Below are positions 1 through 10,671 of a DNA stretch of 64,000 bases, one piece after another. The stretch lies in contig SWDT01000117.1 of the NCBI GenBank assembly GCA_009193035.1, positions 1 to 64,000 on the forward strand, given 5' to 3'. The translations under genes were made by a program, and so were the position numbers. The DNA is from Halicephalobus mephisto (Eukaryota > Nematoda > Chromadorea > Rhabditida > Panagrolaimidae). The notes under the pieces were generated by a model that made no database searches, was not told the DNA's origin, and worked only from the letters and a program-made list of their open reading frames with translations. Position 1 is the stretch's first letter, and every line of letters begins with the position of its first letter.

Positions 1-75
1 CGGGTCATGCACGCGGTCCGAAATGGCAGTCACTGCGTGCATGACCGGTCATGCACGCGGTCGTGAATGTGTTAA
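1..75. mobile_element. End of a piggyBac-like MITE, cut by the window edge
   Basis: Positions 60-75 read gtcgtgaatgtgttaa, which matches with about two mismatches the right terminal inverted repeat of the complete element at 3918-4166, including the terminal TTAA. Inside it, positions 35-58 form a perfect 24-bp palindrome (gcgtgcatgacc and its complement), and a 15-bp word (gtcatgcacgcggtc) occurs at 4-18 and 48-62. The left end lies outside the window. Confidence 0.5.
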
Positions 76-740
76 GCAAGTTATTGGGATCAACGAGATC
101 CTGATTTCCATTTTGAAAAACTGCCACTTTGCTGATTCTACAATAATAGTTTCTAGTTTTTTAGAAAATAAAAATATTTTCCATCCATTCAGTAGTTAGA
201 GAATTTAAGAAATATCCAAAATGAGTAATTTTAACTTTTCTATTAAATTCATGAATGAACTTCAGGATATTCAGTTTCGAGCAATTTGTCCAACTTTTTA
301 TGGACGAAATAAATATAATAAATCCATTCTGTAGGAAATAAACAATTTCCTAATCATCGGGCAGCTCCAAATCTATCGATCAAACAGAAACATCTTCTGT
401 ATTTATTTTTAAGCAAAAACAGCTTATTTTTCTTTATTTTTTAAATTTCCTATTACATTGTGTTTCTTATATTTTGTTTAATTACTCAAGATTGAAGTAG
501 CAATAAAGAAATTGCCAAGTTACTAGACATCACAACACACCCGTGACCATAGTAGGAAGAACTTATGATATTGTTATGCCTTCTACGAATTATCTCTCTA
601 GTATCATTTTATTTTAACTCAATTATTTTGCTTTTCTTGCTCACTTCAATTATATTACGCCATGATTGCAGCAGAACTTAAGAAATGTTCTTTCTAATCA
701 ACTCATAGACTTGAAGTAAAATGGACTAAATACACAGAAT
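76..740. other. AT-rich sequence without recognisable genes
   Basis: No open frame with codon-like composition, no splice-compatible exon and no clear repeat was seen here. Confidence 0.4.
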
Positions 741-1447
741 GCCCAAGAATATATTCACTTTGATTTTGTATCAGTAAAACTATAAAGCTAACTTTTTGTA
801 GATGATTAGAGTCGTTGGAAATTCATCTATGGATGTTGGGACTGTTTTTTGAGGACATCTGATACAAAAACTAGAGTGATTTCCACAAACATATCTGTAA
901 AAACTTTCCGGAACTTCTGTCACCAACTCCTTTTTGTAGATCTGGTTTCAAAAAATATTTTGTAAAACTTATATAGTAAGAAACAGGTTTCCGATAAGTC
1001 TACTAGATTCAGGATAGAGTGCCAAGTTCGTGTCTTCGAAAACGTTTCTTGACTTTCCCTATTTACCATGTATTTCAGAAGTCATTTTGAATTCTGAAAA
1101 TGTGTTAACTCTAAGATATAAAACTGAAGGTGATGGTCGTTAGGGGAAGTTCCTCTTTTTCGAAAAGGAGAAATCGACGAAATTTAAAGTCGGGCTTGAG
1201 AAAAAAACAGCCTCTGAAAATTGACCTTCCTTTAGGTTGATCTTTATCACTTACAAGGATTGAAAAATGATGTTTCACCTGAAAAATGTAAGAATAAAGG
1301 AGTTTATTATTCATTTCAAACTCCATCCAACGAAGGTTGAAGATTCAAAGTGGTTTCTGAAACAAGGAAAGCCAAAAAATGAAAGCTGTTCGACATCGAA
1401 TTTCGATGTCATTTTTAGAAGTTACTAGAAGAGTTATCTTAAGATCT
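741..1447 (-). repeat. 0.7-kb dispersed repeat, inverted copy of 54043-54752
   Basis: The reverse complement of this segment matches 54043-54752 almost base for base, including a 71-codon open frame (1111-1326, minus) that differs by only a few residues from its partner at 54163-54378 (plus). The frame has no recognisable protein family and its conservation looks like a by-product of recent duplication. The two copies lie about 52.6 kb apart in opposite orientation. Confidence 0.75.
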
Positions 1448-2713
1448 CTCTTCGCCTACGCACGTTTTTCTGGGCAGGTCCTAAAAGTACAACAGATTCA
1501 TTGAAAGCCATTAGAAGAGGAGTTTGTGGGGAAAATTTCGAAAACCTTTTCATGGGGAATTTTCCAAAAATTGTTTTAGTTTTTGTATGAGGTGTTCTTA
1601 AAAAGGCAATTTTGATATCTGGAGATGCACCTTGAATTACTTTGATTGTTCAAAAGTAATCAATTTTTCAGTTTTGTTATAAAAAATAAAAAATAAAAAC
1701 AGAAAGTGAATTATTTCGGACATCCTGTACAAAACGAAGATTAATAACTCCCAAAGTATCTGAATATTTTTCAAATGACAATAATATTGTATTATTTTGA
1801 GCTGTTTTTATATTTTAGAATAAATATATTTAACTAATTTACTTACTTTCAATTGACATCTGTCAGGATAGAAAACAGAAATATTATAACATCTTTTACT
1901 CGAACAATAAGTTACAATTTACATATTTCCTGTCACAGAAAACAACTAAGATTCTCACTCACGTCCTACAGTATTCCATATTCTCTAATATTTAGGTTTT
2001 TGCTTTGTTTAGAACAGAAACTATACTAGAAAGAGAGGATCTGAAGCGATAGCCCGAATATCAGGAAGCGTGGAATATTGTAGAACATGCGTGAGACTCG
2101 GTTGTCCAGTGTGAGAAATACAGTGTCTCAAAAAGTTGTATCTTTCGATTGTAATTTGCTTCATAGTTATCGTATCAGGATAACATTTTATTACTATTTA
2201 GAGCTCTGTGTGATCTACGATTTGAGTCTCATACTATTTTTCAAAATCTTCTGCTTCAAAAGTTATGATACAAAAGATAAGCTTTTTCATAATAAAAAAT
2301 TTTAAAATTTGTGCCATAAATAACTTACTTCAGAAGACACATGGAAAGATTTTGATGATTTTCGCAGAAAGCCTATACTGAGACCTATTTTCGATTTCAA
2401 TCGCATTTTCTAGATTTTTATCAAATTTTAAAGTTGACGTCGAAAAAAAACCCGTTGTTTTTTTAATTTTGTGGTTTCAGAATAAATTCCAGAAATCAGA
2501 TATACACCTCAGAATGATTCCAGAAGACAGAGCCTTAATGGGCTTATAGATCCCGTATATTGAAAACTTTTCTGAAGACCTCGATTTTCTGGCTTTCTGG
2601 AGCCTCTTTTATCAGCTCGAGGTCAAGAGGACCACATTGGTTTTCCGATTTTTTAAAGTTTTTTTCATAAATAAAAAATTCTTCACTTCTACACGTTCTT
2701 CATAGATTCTAAA
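1448..2713. other. AT-rich sequence without recognisable genes
   Basis: Only short scattered open frames, none with a family resemblance or consistent splice sites. Nothing else was seen. Confidence 0.4.
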
Positions 2714-2956
2714 TTGCTGAAATATGATTCTTTGCATTTTCGTTCATCAGAATCTGAATCCACACTTCATAATCCAAAGGAAATCCTCGTCGTCGTCACC
2801 GTATCTTTTACCAAATTATTTGTCATTGGTACTCGTCCAAAGAACAGTGATCAAGGAATGTACACACTGAAAGGAAAGGGCCACAGATATTCTTCAATTT
2901 CATCCCGGATTGTCGTGGACTCGTCAAGAGATCCAGCGCATTATCGAAAGAAGTAG
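2714..2956 (+). CDS. Unassigned open frame, doubtful
   Basis: An 80-codon frame follows possible splice acceptors (catag near 2705 and tcatcag near 2748) and ends 60 bp before the converging glycosyltransferase gene. Its translation resembles no family I know. It could be the last exon of a plus-strand gene or chance. An AT-rich run with a poly(A)-signal-like ataaag follows at about 2985. Confidence 0.15.
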   Translation: MLKYDSLHFRSSESESTLHNPKEILVVVTVSFTKLFVIGTRPKNSDQGMYTLKGKGHRYSSISSRIVVDSSRDPAHYRKK

Positions 2957-3015
2957 AATGAAAAATTCTCTTTCATAATAATTAATATAAAGCTGATGTT
3001 TATTTTTTATCCTTT

Positions 3016-6000
3016 TTAATACCCGAAGAACAATTCCAAATTAAAGCCCTGCCAAGCGGAGTAGTACTTCCAAAACCAATTAACAGGAGGACAGTTGACG
3101 TATTTGTTAAAAACATCACCGTAATTTACTTCGTCCATGTAAAATGAGATCACTCCGGAATTTGGAGTAAAATCACAAGTAGGTTGCCAGTGTATCATGA
3201 GATCGACGGAACCAAACGATTCTGGCATGTGGATGAGCTGTATCCCCGACATGTCGGGGATGATCCCCATGAAGAGGACATCGTCTATCCAGAGGTACTT
3301 CGTCATCGGCACGACGTAGAGAATTGACTTAATTGCTTCCTTGGTGAACAGACAACTGGCTCCATTACAGTAATCAGGGAAGTAAGGATAAGCATATTCT
3401 AGTGAATTCAGGAACCTAAAAATTAAAAAAATTAATATTGAATTATTTTAACGAAGAATTATAAAAAAAATAATTTTCCGTAAGTTTTTTCATTTTTAAA
3501 ATTCTCAATCAAAAAATTCTTTAATTTTGTTAATTTTTATGTTTTCAGAATCTCCAGAAGCTGCTGTACACTTCCATACATATTTCCATATATGAAAAAT
3601 AATTTTAGTTTGAATTTAAAAAATAAAATTCGTTCACTGACTTTCAGAAAGGAGATTTGGTTTTTGAATTTCTTGGAAAAGTAGTTTTAAAATGATTTTT
3701 TAAATTGTAAAAAATAAAATTAAAAACTTGATCGAAACGGCGATGACGTCATTGATATAGAGAAGTTACTAAAAATCAGTAAAATTCTACCGATCATATT
3801 TTTTTCTGAATCGTGTTTACTGTAATTCGGTTTAATTACTCAAATTTGAAACAAAAAGTAAACTTCGAAATAGACTGAAACTTCGATATAAACACCCTCG
3901 ATAAGAGCAAATCCTCTTTAACACGTTGACGACAATACGAGTCATTTCTGGGTCGTAAGTTGGTGGTGCGTTGGGACAATACGAGTCATTTTTGGGTCGT
4001 AAGTTGGTGGTGCGTTGACGAAAATACGAGTCATTTTTGGGTCGTAAGTTGGTGGTGCGTTGACGAAAATACGACCCAGAAATAAATCGTAAGAAACGAA
4101 CGTCAAAAAAACGGCTGGTCCCAATCGGCCGCCAGCCAAAAACACGCTCGGTCGTCAACGTGTTAAAGACAACTCGGTTTCGATCCCTACTGTGGATTTT
4201 CCTCTAGTAAACCCCTCGATAAAGGCAACTCCTCTGAAAACCAACTTTTCTGCCGTCCCCTAGGGTTGCTTATATCGAGGTTTCACTGTAGACTGAAAAA
4301 TCAACTTTTTCGAATAAGATTTTTTACGTAATTTTTATAAAGTACAGTAATGCCACTCACCATTTACTTTCTTTTTGTCTTTTTGGTCGTGCATTTTTTA
4401 TAATATTTCCGTAGATTATCCGCCTTTCTGTTGACTTAGATAATCTATCTCTTTCGGCATCGATAAATCTTTGTAGTAATTCAAGGTTAAACACAGTATC
4501 GTCGTCGGTTTTGAACAGGAATCTGGTTTCTGGACAGTAGACTTCTTTCCAAGTAAGAAGCGAAAAAACCTAAAAATGTCTAATCTAGAGAAATTAGAAA
4601 AATTAAAATAACTTTTATAACAATCAAAAGAATCTTTTTTTGAAGAGGTTACTGTAATGTTAGCTGTGATTTTTTGGATGTTTATCAGTGACTTCCAACG
4701 AAACAGACGGATCAAAGAAGCAAACAATTAAAATTGAAAATTTAATTTGTTTAAGTTTGAAATTGTATTGTTTATAAATTTGATATAGTGCGAAATAGGA
4801 ATAAAAGTAAAAAAAGTAAGTTATTAGTGACTTCAAATGTGACTTTTAACTCTGAAGGGAACACGGTCATGTAGTCCGTAACTCCGATTCAGGAATTTCT
4901 AGATTGATTCAGCAAAATATAATTTTTAAATTTTCGGATCGTGTACCTGTCTATTTTAATGCAAAGCCGCACAATGCTGATTCTGGAGGAAAATACCCTG
5001 AGGCTAACGAGAGAGTTGCAATTGTGCGATAATAGAAAATTGAATAAATTATGCGATAATTATTAGTTTTTTTATCTCGTATCTCCAGCCCAATAAACCA
5101 ATTCGTACTTATTTTTCGTCTCCACGTGGATCAGAAGCCCCACCACGACATGACAAAAACTTCCAAAATTGTGTAAAATTACAACAATATCTTATGAAAT
5201 CTATATCTTCAACTACTGTAATTTCTAGAAGATTTTCGCAAAAATCTCATTTTCAAATTTCATGATTAATTGCGAAATCCTATAAAATTACAAAATATTC
5301 GTTTTCTAAAAACTTTCAATTAGACTACTGTAGTTCCTAAAAACTTCGAAAATTTAGGAAAAATATTTTTTATTTTTTACAATAATGTGATTTTCAACTT
5401 ACTTTGGCCGATAAATTTTTGTAACTGTCGACAAAATCTACGATAATGATGTCAGAAAATATTTCAGCTTCCAATTCAATGACGTTGTTAATGAATGAAG
5501 ATTCACTTTTGCCCATGAAGAAAAAAACCAAGTGATCTACAGACTGAAAAAAAATTAAAATTAAAATCTGTCAATTTTCGGTCCTGACACGACTGATGTT
5601 TCAAAATAGTTTTGTTGAAAATTATTATTTTTAATAATTTTTTGAAATAAAAATTTTTTTTTAATAAATATAAAAATAATTTTTGATTTTTAGAAACTCA
5701 TAAAAATCGGTTTAAAATAATCATCAATCATGTCAAGACCGAAATCTGGTTTTTTTAAAAATGTCACTTAATTGAAATGTAAAATTATAATTTTTATTTC
5801 ATTTTTAAAACTTCCTGATCTCAATTCGAAATCTTATGTAAGCTGTTTTGCCGAATTTTTACTTAAGACTACAAAAAGTATTTTTTTTTAAAAAACTTCC
5901 TAATTTTGAACGGAAATCTTAAGTAAATTATTTCCTGAACAATTTCCATTTAAAACAATAAAAAGCATTTTTTAGTTTTTTGGTCTTGAGTGGAAATGTT

Positions 6001-6484
6001 ATGTAAATTGTTTCGAAAGATTTCCACTTAGGACCATAAGGAGTGTCTTTTTTGAAACATTTCCAGAGTGAAAATATTAAATGAATTTCTTAAAATAATT
6101 TCTGTTTAAAAACATAAAATTTTAATTTCCTGGTCCTGAATGGAAATATTAAATGAATTTTTTTAAAATAATTTCTGTTTAAAAACATAAAATTTTAATT
6201 TCCTGGTCCTGAGTGGAAATATTAAATAAATTCCTTAAAATAATTTCCGTTCAAGACTTTTTTCGAGATGTTTAAAAAACCCTCTGGTCTTGAGTGAAAA
6301 CAAAGTATACGTAATTTTTCATCTCCTGAGTGACTTTTATCCTTTAAAATCTTTGTAAAAATTAATAAAATCTAACCGGATCTGCTCTCGAGATGAGGTC
6401 CCTAATTCTCCTTCTTCTCTCGAAGTTAGTTGGACTTGACGGGATGGTTATCAATACCGTATCCGGACTACAGTGTTTCTCCTT
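3016..6484 (-). CDS. GT31 beta-1,3-galactosyltransferase-like protein (5' end missing)
   Basis: Four exons join in frame on the minus strand: 6377-6484, 5403-5543, 4361-4569 and 3016-3415 (stop at 3016-3018), giving 285 residues. The order of motifs is that of the GT31 family of Golgi type II membrane enzymes that add galactose or N-acetylglucosamine to glycans. First comes the NFERRRRIRDL segment, where family members have RRxxIRxTW. Then come a FFMG/DIIVDFVDSYKNL block, the metal-binding acidic triplet in FKTDDDTVFN, and YPYFPDYCNGASCLFT followed by IDDVLFMGI, which corresponds to the family's EDVYxG region. The first exon found begins at a splice acceptor, so the start codon, cytoplasmic tail and membrane anchor must lie upstream. 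I could not identify that exon between 6485 and 7505. The family assignment is firm; the exact sugar specificity cannot be read from the sequence. Confidence 0.82.
3873..4288. mobile_element. pogo/Tigger-like MITE with TA flanks
   Basis: The left end (gactgaaacttcgatataa) and the reverse complement of the right end (cagtgaaacctcgatataag) match over roughly 28 bp and both are bordered by TA. CAGTGAAACCTCGATATAA-type ends are typical of pogo/Tigger elements of the Tc1-mariner superfamily. No transposase frame is present. It lies in the third intron of the glycosyltransferase gene and is interrupted by the element at 3918-4166. Confidence 0.6.
3918..4166. mobile_element. piggyBac-like MITE nested in the pogo-like element
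   Basis: The two ends are perfect 16-bp inverted repeats (ttaacacgttgacgac at 3918-3933, its complement at 4151-4166). The outermost TTAA on both sides is the target-site duplication expected for piggyBac elements. The interior carries about three and a half tandem copies of a 43-46-bp unit containing aatacgagtcatt and gggtcgtaagttggtggtg (3931-4075). No coding capacity. Confidence 0.65.
5806..6290. repeat. About six degenerate tandem copies of an ~88-bp unit
   Basis: The unit alternates a ggtcctgagtggaaat-like word with its imperfect inverse atttccgttcaagacc, so each copy could fold into a hairpin. The copies at about 6060-6240 are the most alike. The array lies in the intron between the first two visible exons of the glycosyltransferase gene. 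Confidence 0.6.
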
Positions 6485-7505
6485 CTGAATCTCATTCAAA
6501 AAAGTTAAATTTAAAGAAAAATTTATAAAATTCATTTCGAAATTTAAACCACTTTTTACTGTGAAATTCCGAATTTCAGAAAAATTTAAATTACTGTAAA
6601 ATTGGACTTTTGAATTTTCTAAAAAATAATAAAATTAATTTTTTTAAAGTTGGACAAACCTTTAAATTTCGTCAAAAGTAAAATAAAAATAAAAAATAAA
6701 AATAAAAAAATAATTTTGAAAATTTTTTCCATTTTTACGCATTTTAGAAAAATGAAAACTGCAGTTGAACAATCAAAATCGAACAATTTTCAGGAATATT
6801 TTTGATTAATTTTATTTCAATTGTAGAAATTTCAAAAGCCACGTAAACAGACTATCAGCAAAACTGCCTGATCGGAGAGATTATTCATTTCTTGGACAGT
6901 CTATCAATAACCAATCTATAAAATTCTCTCCCAAGGTAGCGAAAAAGAATCAATTTCCCAAAATTCCACTCAAAACCCAAATAATAAAAAAATAAAAAAT
7001 TTAAATTTCGGAAAAAATAAAAAAATTTAAAACTTAAATTTCGAAAAAAGTAAAAAAAATAAAAAAATTTAAAACTTAAATTTCGAAAATAATAAAAAAA
7101 TTTAAAACTTAAATTTCGAAAATAATAAAAAAATTTAAAATTTAAATTTCGAAAATAATAAAAAAATAAAAAATTTAAATTTCGAAAAAAATTAAAAACT
7201 TCCAAAAAATTTGAATTTAAAAAAAATTAAATTTTAAAATTCCTAATTTCTAAAATAACTTTTTAATAAAATTCATCCTCGTTGATTATTGTTCATTTCA
7301 AATATTAAAAATTTTTGTCCACTAAAATAATGGATTTTTCCGAAAATTTTTATTTATAATTCCATTTTCATTCAATTAGCGCCAATTCTCAAAACAAGGC
7401 ATTGAACAGTTTCAAAACTTTCTAATACACGTATCACAATAAGATGATAAGATTAATAATTCATATGATCATGTGTCATTGAAGATAAGTCATTCACATT
7501 GGCAG
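6485..7505. other. AT-rich gap with a low-complexity tandem array
   Basis: At 6960-7205 there are repeated blocks of the form aaatttaaatttcgaaaataataaaaa, which create a spurious phenylalanine-rich minus-strand frame. The missing first exon of the GT31 gene should lie in or beyond this gap. A minus-strand ATG near 6888 followed by a short hydrophobic run was considered but does not join in phase. Confidence 0.4.
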
Positions 7506-9015
7506 TTATTCCGAGTTTTCTTCTGTCCGTTTCTGCAGACCGTTTTCTTGTGTTTCTCTCGTCGGACTATATCCACGAGTTGTTGATGTTGACGATCCAT
7601 TAGAACCTGTCACAGGTCTATAAGAACTTCCATTTGCTTGTGGTGGAGCAGATGCAACAACAGGGGCATCAGTTGCCAGATTCTTGATAGACGTCCAAAT
7701 TTTAGTGAAATTAGTAACGATATTGCCTTGTTGAGATGTTGAAGATCTTGCTGAATTAGGGGCTGATCTAGATCCAGAAAACAAAGACATAGCTCCAGAA
7801 AACAAAGAATCATCCTTCTGCGTCGATGGAGCTGCTGATTTCACAGGACCTATATGATTCGATCAAAATTAAATCCAAAAATAATTTTACCTGAATTCGA
7901 GTTTCTTTTACTTGTTCCAGGGGAATTATAACCTTCCAAAGCATCTCTTCCAACAGGCACGGGGTAATTAATAGAGGCATTAGTGTCCTGTTTATTCCTC
8001 TCTTCCAACGATTGCTGAAGAGCCACCGGAGTAAGCCATTCCTGTGGGATCCACCGTTCAAAGAACGGGATTGACCCAGACATGTTTGCCAATCTGTTTA
8101 CCCATGGCGGTATGTCAGTTCCTGTCAAAGTCTAAAAATAAAAAATAAACAATAATTTGCATAGAAATTTCATAATCAAACCTTTGCGAGAAATTGCGAA
8201 AAATGATTGCAGTTCTTCATAATCAAATGATATCTATCTCCTCTGTATTCTTCTCCCAAATTTTCGATCATTCTCTTGATTTCATAAGCAGAAAAATCAG
8301 TTTCACCCAGATGGATGCTTTCTTTGAACTTGAAGTTCTCGCCTAGCTCTTCCGCATCGCCAGGTTGGTTCTCGAAAATGCCGGACACATTGTAGGGATG
8401 ACCTCCATAGGCATATTCTGAAGATAGTTATAAAATTACAGAAAATGGATATTATTCTACTAAAAATCTGCGTTATAATCTTGGATTTTCCGATATTTTA
8501 GAAATTTCTAGTGCATTTTGGAGGATTTTAAGTTTCTGGATAAATCTTAAGAGAAAATAGCAATTTCAGAGTTATGAATTTACTGGATTCTAGAATGTTT
8601 AAAAAATCCTAACGAAATTCTGAAAGTTTCTATATGAATTCTAAAAACTTTAATGAAAATACAATGAGTTATATAAATTTCCACTAGATTCTAGAATGTT
8701 TAAAAAATCCTAATGAGATTCCGAAAGTTTCTATATGAATTCCGCAACATTCTAGAAGCTCTTAAAAAACCCTGTAAATTCTATCAGTTTCTAAAATGTT
8801 CGGAAATTTCCAAAATTCTAAAAACTTGAACAACACTCTAGTTGACGACGAATATCACTCACCAATTCCATGAACCTCAACTCCCGAATGATAAACACCT
8901 ACTCCGACTACTGAGGCATAATCATTGATCCAATACTAAAAAAACATAATTTTATCAATTATTTTTTCAAACAAACCATATCATAGACATTGAGTCTGAC
9001 AGGAGCCCGGGGCAT
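7506..9015 (-). CDS. DESI2-like PPPDE isopeptidase (deSUMOylating/deubiquitinating family)
   Basis: Five exons (8977-9015, 8863-8935, 8182-8417, 7891-8131, 7506-7849) total 933 nt and encode 310 residues. The first 200 residues follow human DESI2 (PPPDE1) closely: LNVYDMYWINDY at the start, the catalytic histidine in VYHSG (His29), [17 protein letters not shown], and the catalytic cysteine in KNCNHFS (Cys107), then IPPWVNRLA and EWLTP. The family is a papain-like cysteine peptidase fold that removes SUMO or ubiquitin. The start ATG at 9015 is supported by an in-frame TGA shortly upstream and by a splice acceptor (tttcag) before a short 5' leader near 9062. The C-terminal ~110 residues are a Ser/Thr/Asn-rich tail not present in the ~194-residue human protein. 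The gene is divergent from unc-112. Confidence 0.88.
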
Positions 9016-10671
9016 AGTTGAGGATTCTCAGCACATGCAACGAGCAGCCAGCGGCCGTTTTGCCTGAAATTTAAATAAAATTCATATATCAATTTTAAAA
9101 AAATCACTTATTATCAATATTTCACGATGAGATAATAAAAAACAAGTTTGCTTACAAACGAAGCTAAAAACACGTGATGTGATTTAGACAGAAAATCAAT
9201 TTGAAAAACTTTTTAGAAAACTGTTAGATGAATCATTCAAGGAACCCAATGAGAAAGTTATCTTAGATTTACTTAAAAATCATTTTCGAAACCCCTAGAA
9301 ACGATTTAATTTGAGAAATGAAAGGATAAACCCAAATCTGCCACGTAAAGCGCCATCTAATAAATTCGGAATTTTGACTCTAATAAGCTTCTATAAATGG
9401 AAATAACAACCGAGTATAGATTTCTGATGCAAAGAAAAACCACTGCAGGAAGAAGCCCGAGGGCAGAGAGAGATAATTTTGTTGCAACTGAACCTTGTCT
9501 GACAGCTGGACAAGGTATCGATCGTCGGCGGATTGGAATGCGTTTATAATGAATTAAGTTAAAAAACCCAGAGTTCATATATCAAAATTTCCATTCATCG
9601 TATTTCCAACTATTTATTTTTAAAAAATCCGCATTTTAAACTGCTGAATTCAACGATGTTAAAAATAAAGTTATTCCAAAAAATCCCAACCAGGATTAAA
9701 TATAAATCAAGGTCAAAGCGGAAAATCTGGTAAAATATATGTTTTCCTTTCGCATTAGCACGTATTTCCTCATTCAGAGATTACCTAAACGGTCCACTCG
9801 AAAATCGAAAAGAAAATAAATTTGGTCAATAACCTGAAATGCTATCTAAGCAAGACAGAAACTCCATCTTCGTACGGGGGAAAGCTGGTTGTTGCTTCTT
9901 TGGCGCGCACAATCGGGCTACGAACCGGAACGTCTTTCTCCTTTGAGCCGCGGTTCGTCGTAGAATATTCCTTTTTCTGACTTGTAACGAGGACGAGATC
10001 TGCTGGACTTGACCAATGAGGCAATCACCAATCGATCGACGACTTGTCTGATCGATATTTGCTACATTGAAGTAAAAAATCTACAGATCTTTCGTAATTT
10101 GTTATTTTTCATATATGGATTTTCCGTGGAAGTTGTTTTATAAAATTTTAGGTACGATCGTTATTTCTGTGGAGTTTAGTAATCTTAAGCCTTTGGGGTT
10201 CTTATTTCTCGCAAATGATGATAGATAGGTCCTCGAATGCACTGTGAACGAGTGGCATTTTTGGCCGAACGAAAAACTTTAAAAAATGAAAAGTTGCAAT
10301 TCCTTTGGGAAGCGATTCTGACTCATTTTCTATGAATGAGAAAATATTTCTCAAACATCCTCAAAATTCGCCAATTAATATGATTTTGAATTATTTCAAG
10401 TGCGTAGGGGCATTGCCGGAGGCACATTGCACCAGTTGATTGTTTTCTCACATTTGCCCAAACTGCTGCATTTTCCAGAGCAATTGTGTAATAAAAATAG
10501 TGCCGCCTGTTTCTTTCGCGGGCGTCCGATGTGTGCTTTTCCGTTTTCCTTAAGCCAGGAGTGATTGATCCAGCGAATAACCCCCGTCATTTGGCTTTCT
10601 TCGCTAAAATCGCGATCGATTAGTGTTTACCTCCGTAAATCCACTTTTCAGCCGGAGGATAAGCCTCCAGG
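9016..10671. other. Divergent intergenic region between the DESI2-like gene and unc-112
   Basis: This 1.66-kb stretch should hold both promoters. It contains two islands richer in G and C than the surroundings (about 9440-9545 and 9840-10060, the latter with ggcgcgcac and ccgcggttcg). No coding exon was recognised. Short minus-strand frames here have no family resemblance. Confidence 0.4.

Noticed and set aside
1111..1326. 71-codon frame conserved at 54163-54378
   Set aside because: Conserved because the whole 0.7-kb repeat is recently duplicated; identity does not drop outside the frame and no start context or splice sites support it.
3832..4158. Repetitive minus-strand frame with TTNLRPKND-type repeats
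   Set aside because: It is produced by the 43-46-bp tandem repeat inside the nested MITE, not a gene.
6885..7205. 106-codon phenylalanine-rich minus-strand frame
   Set aside because: It is the translation of a simple AT-rich tandem array; no codon bias or family match.
9842..10024. 60-codon minus-strand frame in the divergent intergenic region
   Set aside because: No family resemblance and no splice partner; the segment is more likely promoter or untranslated sequence.
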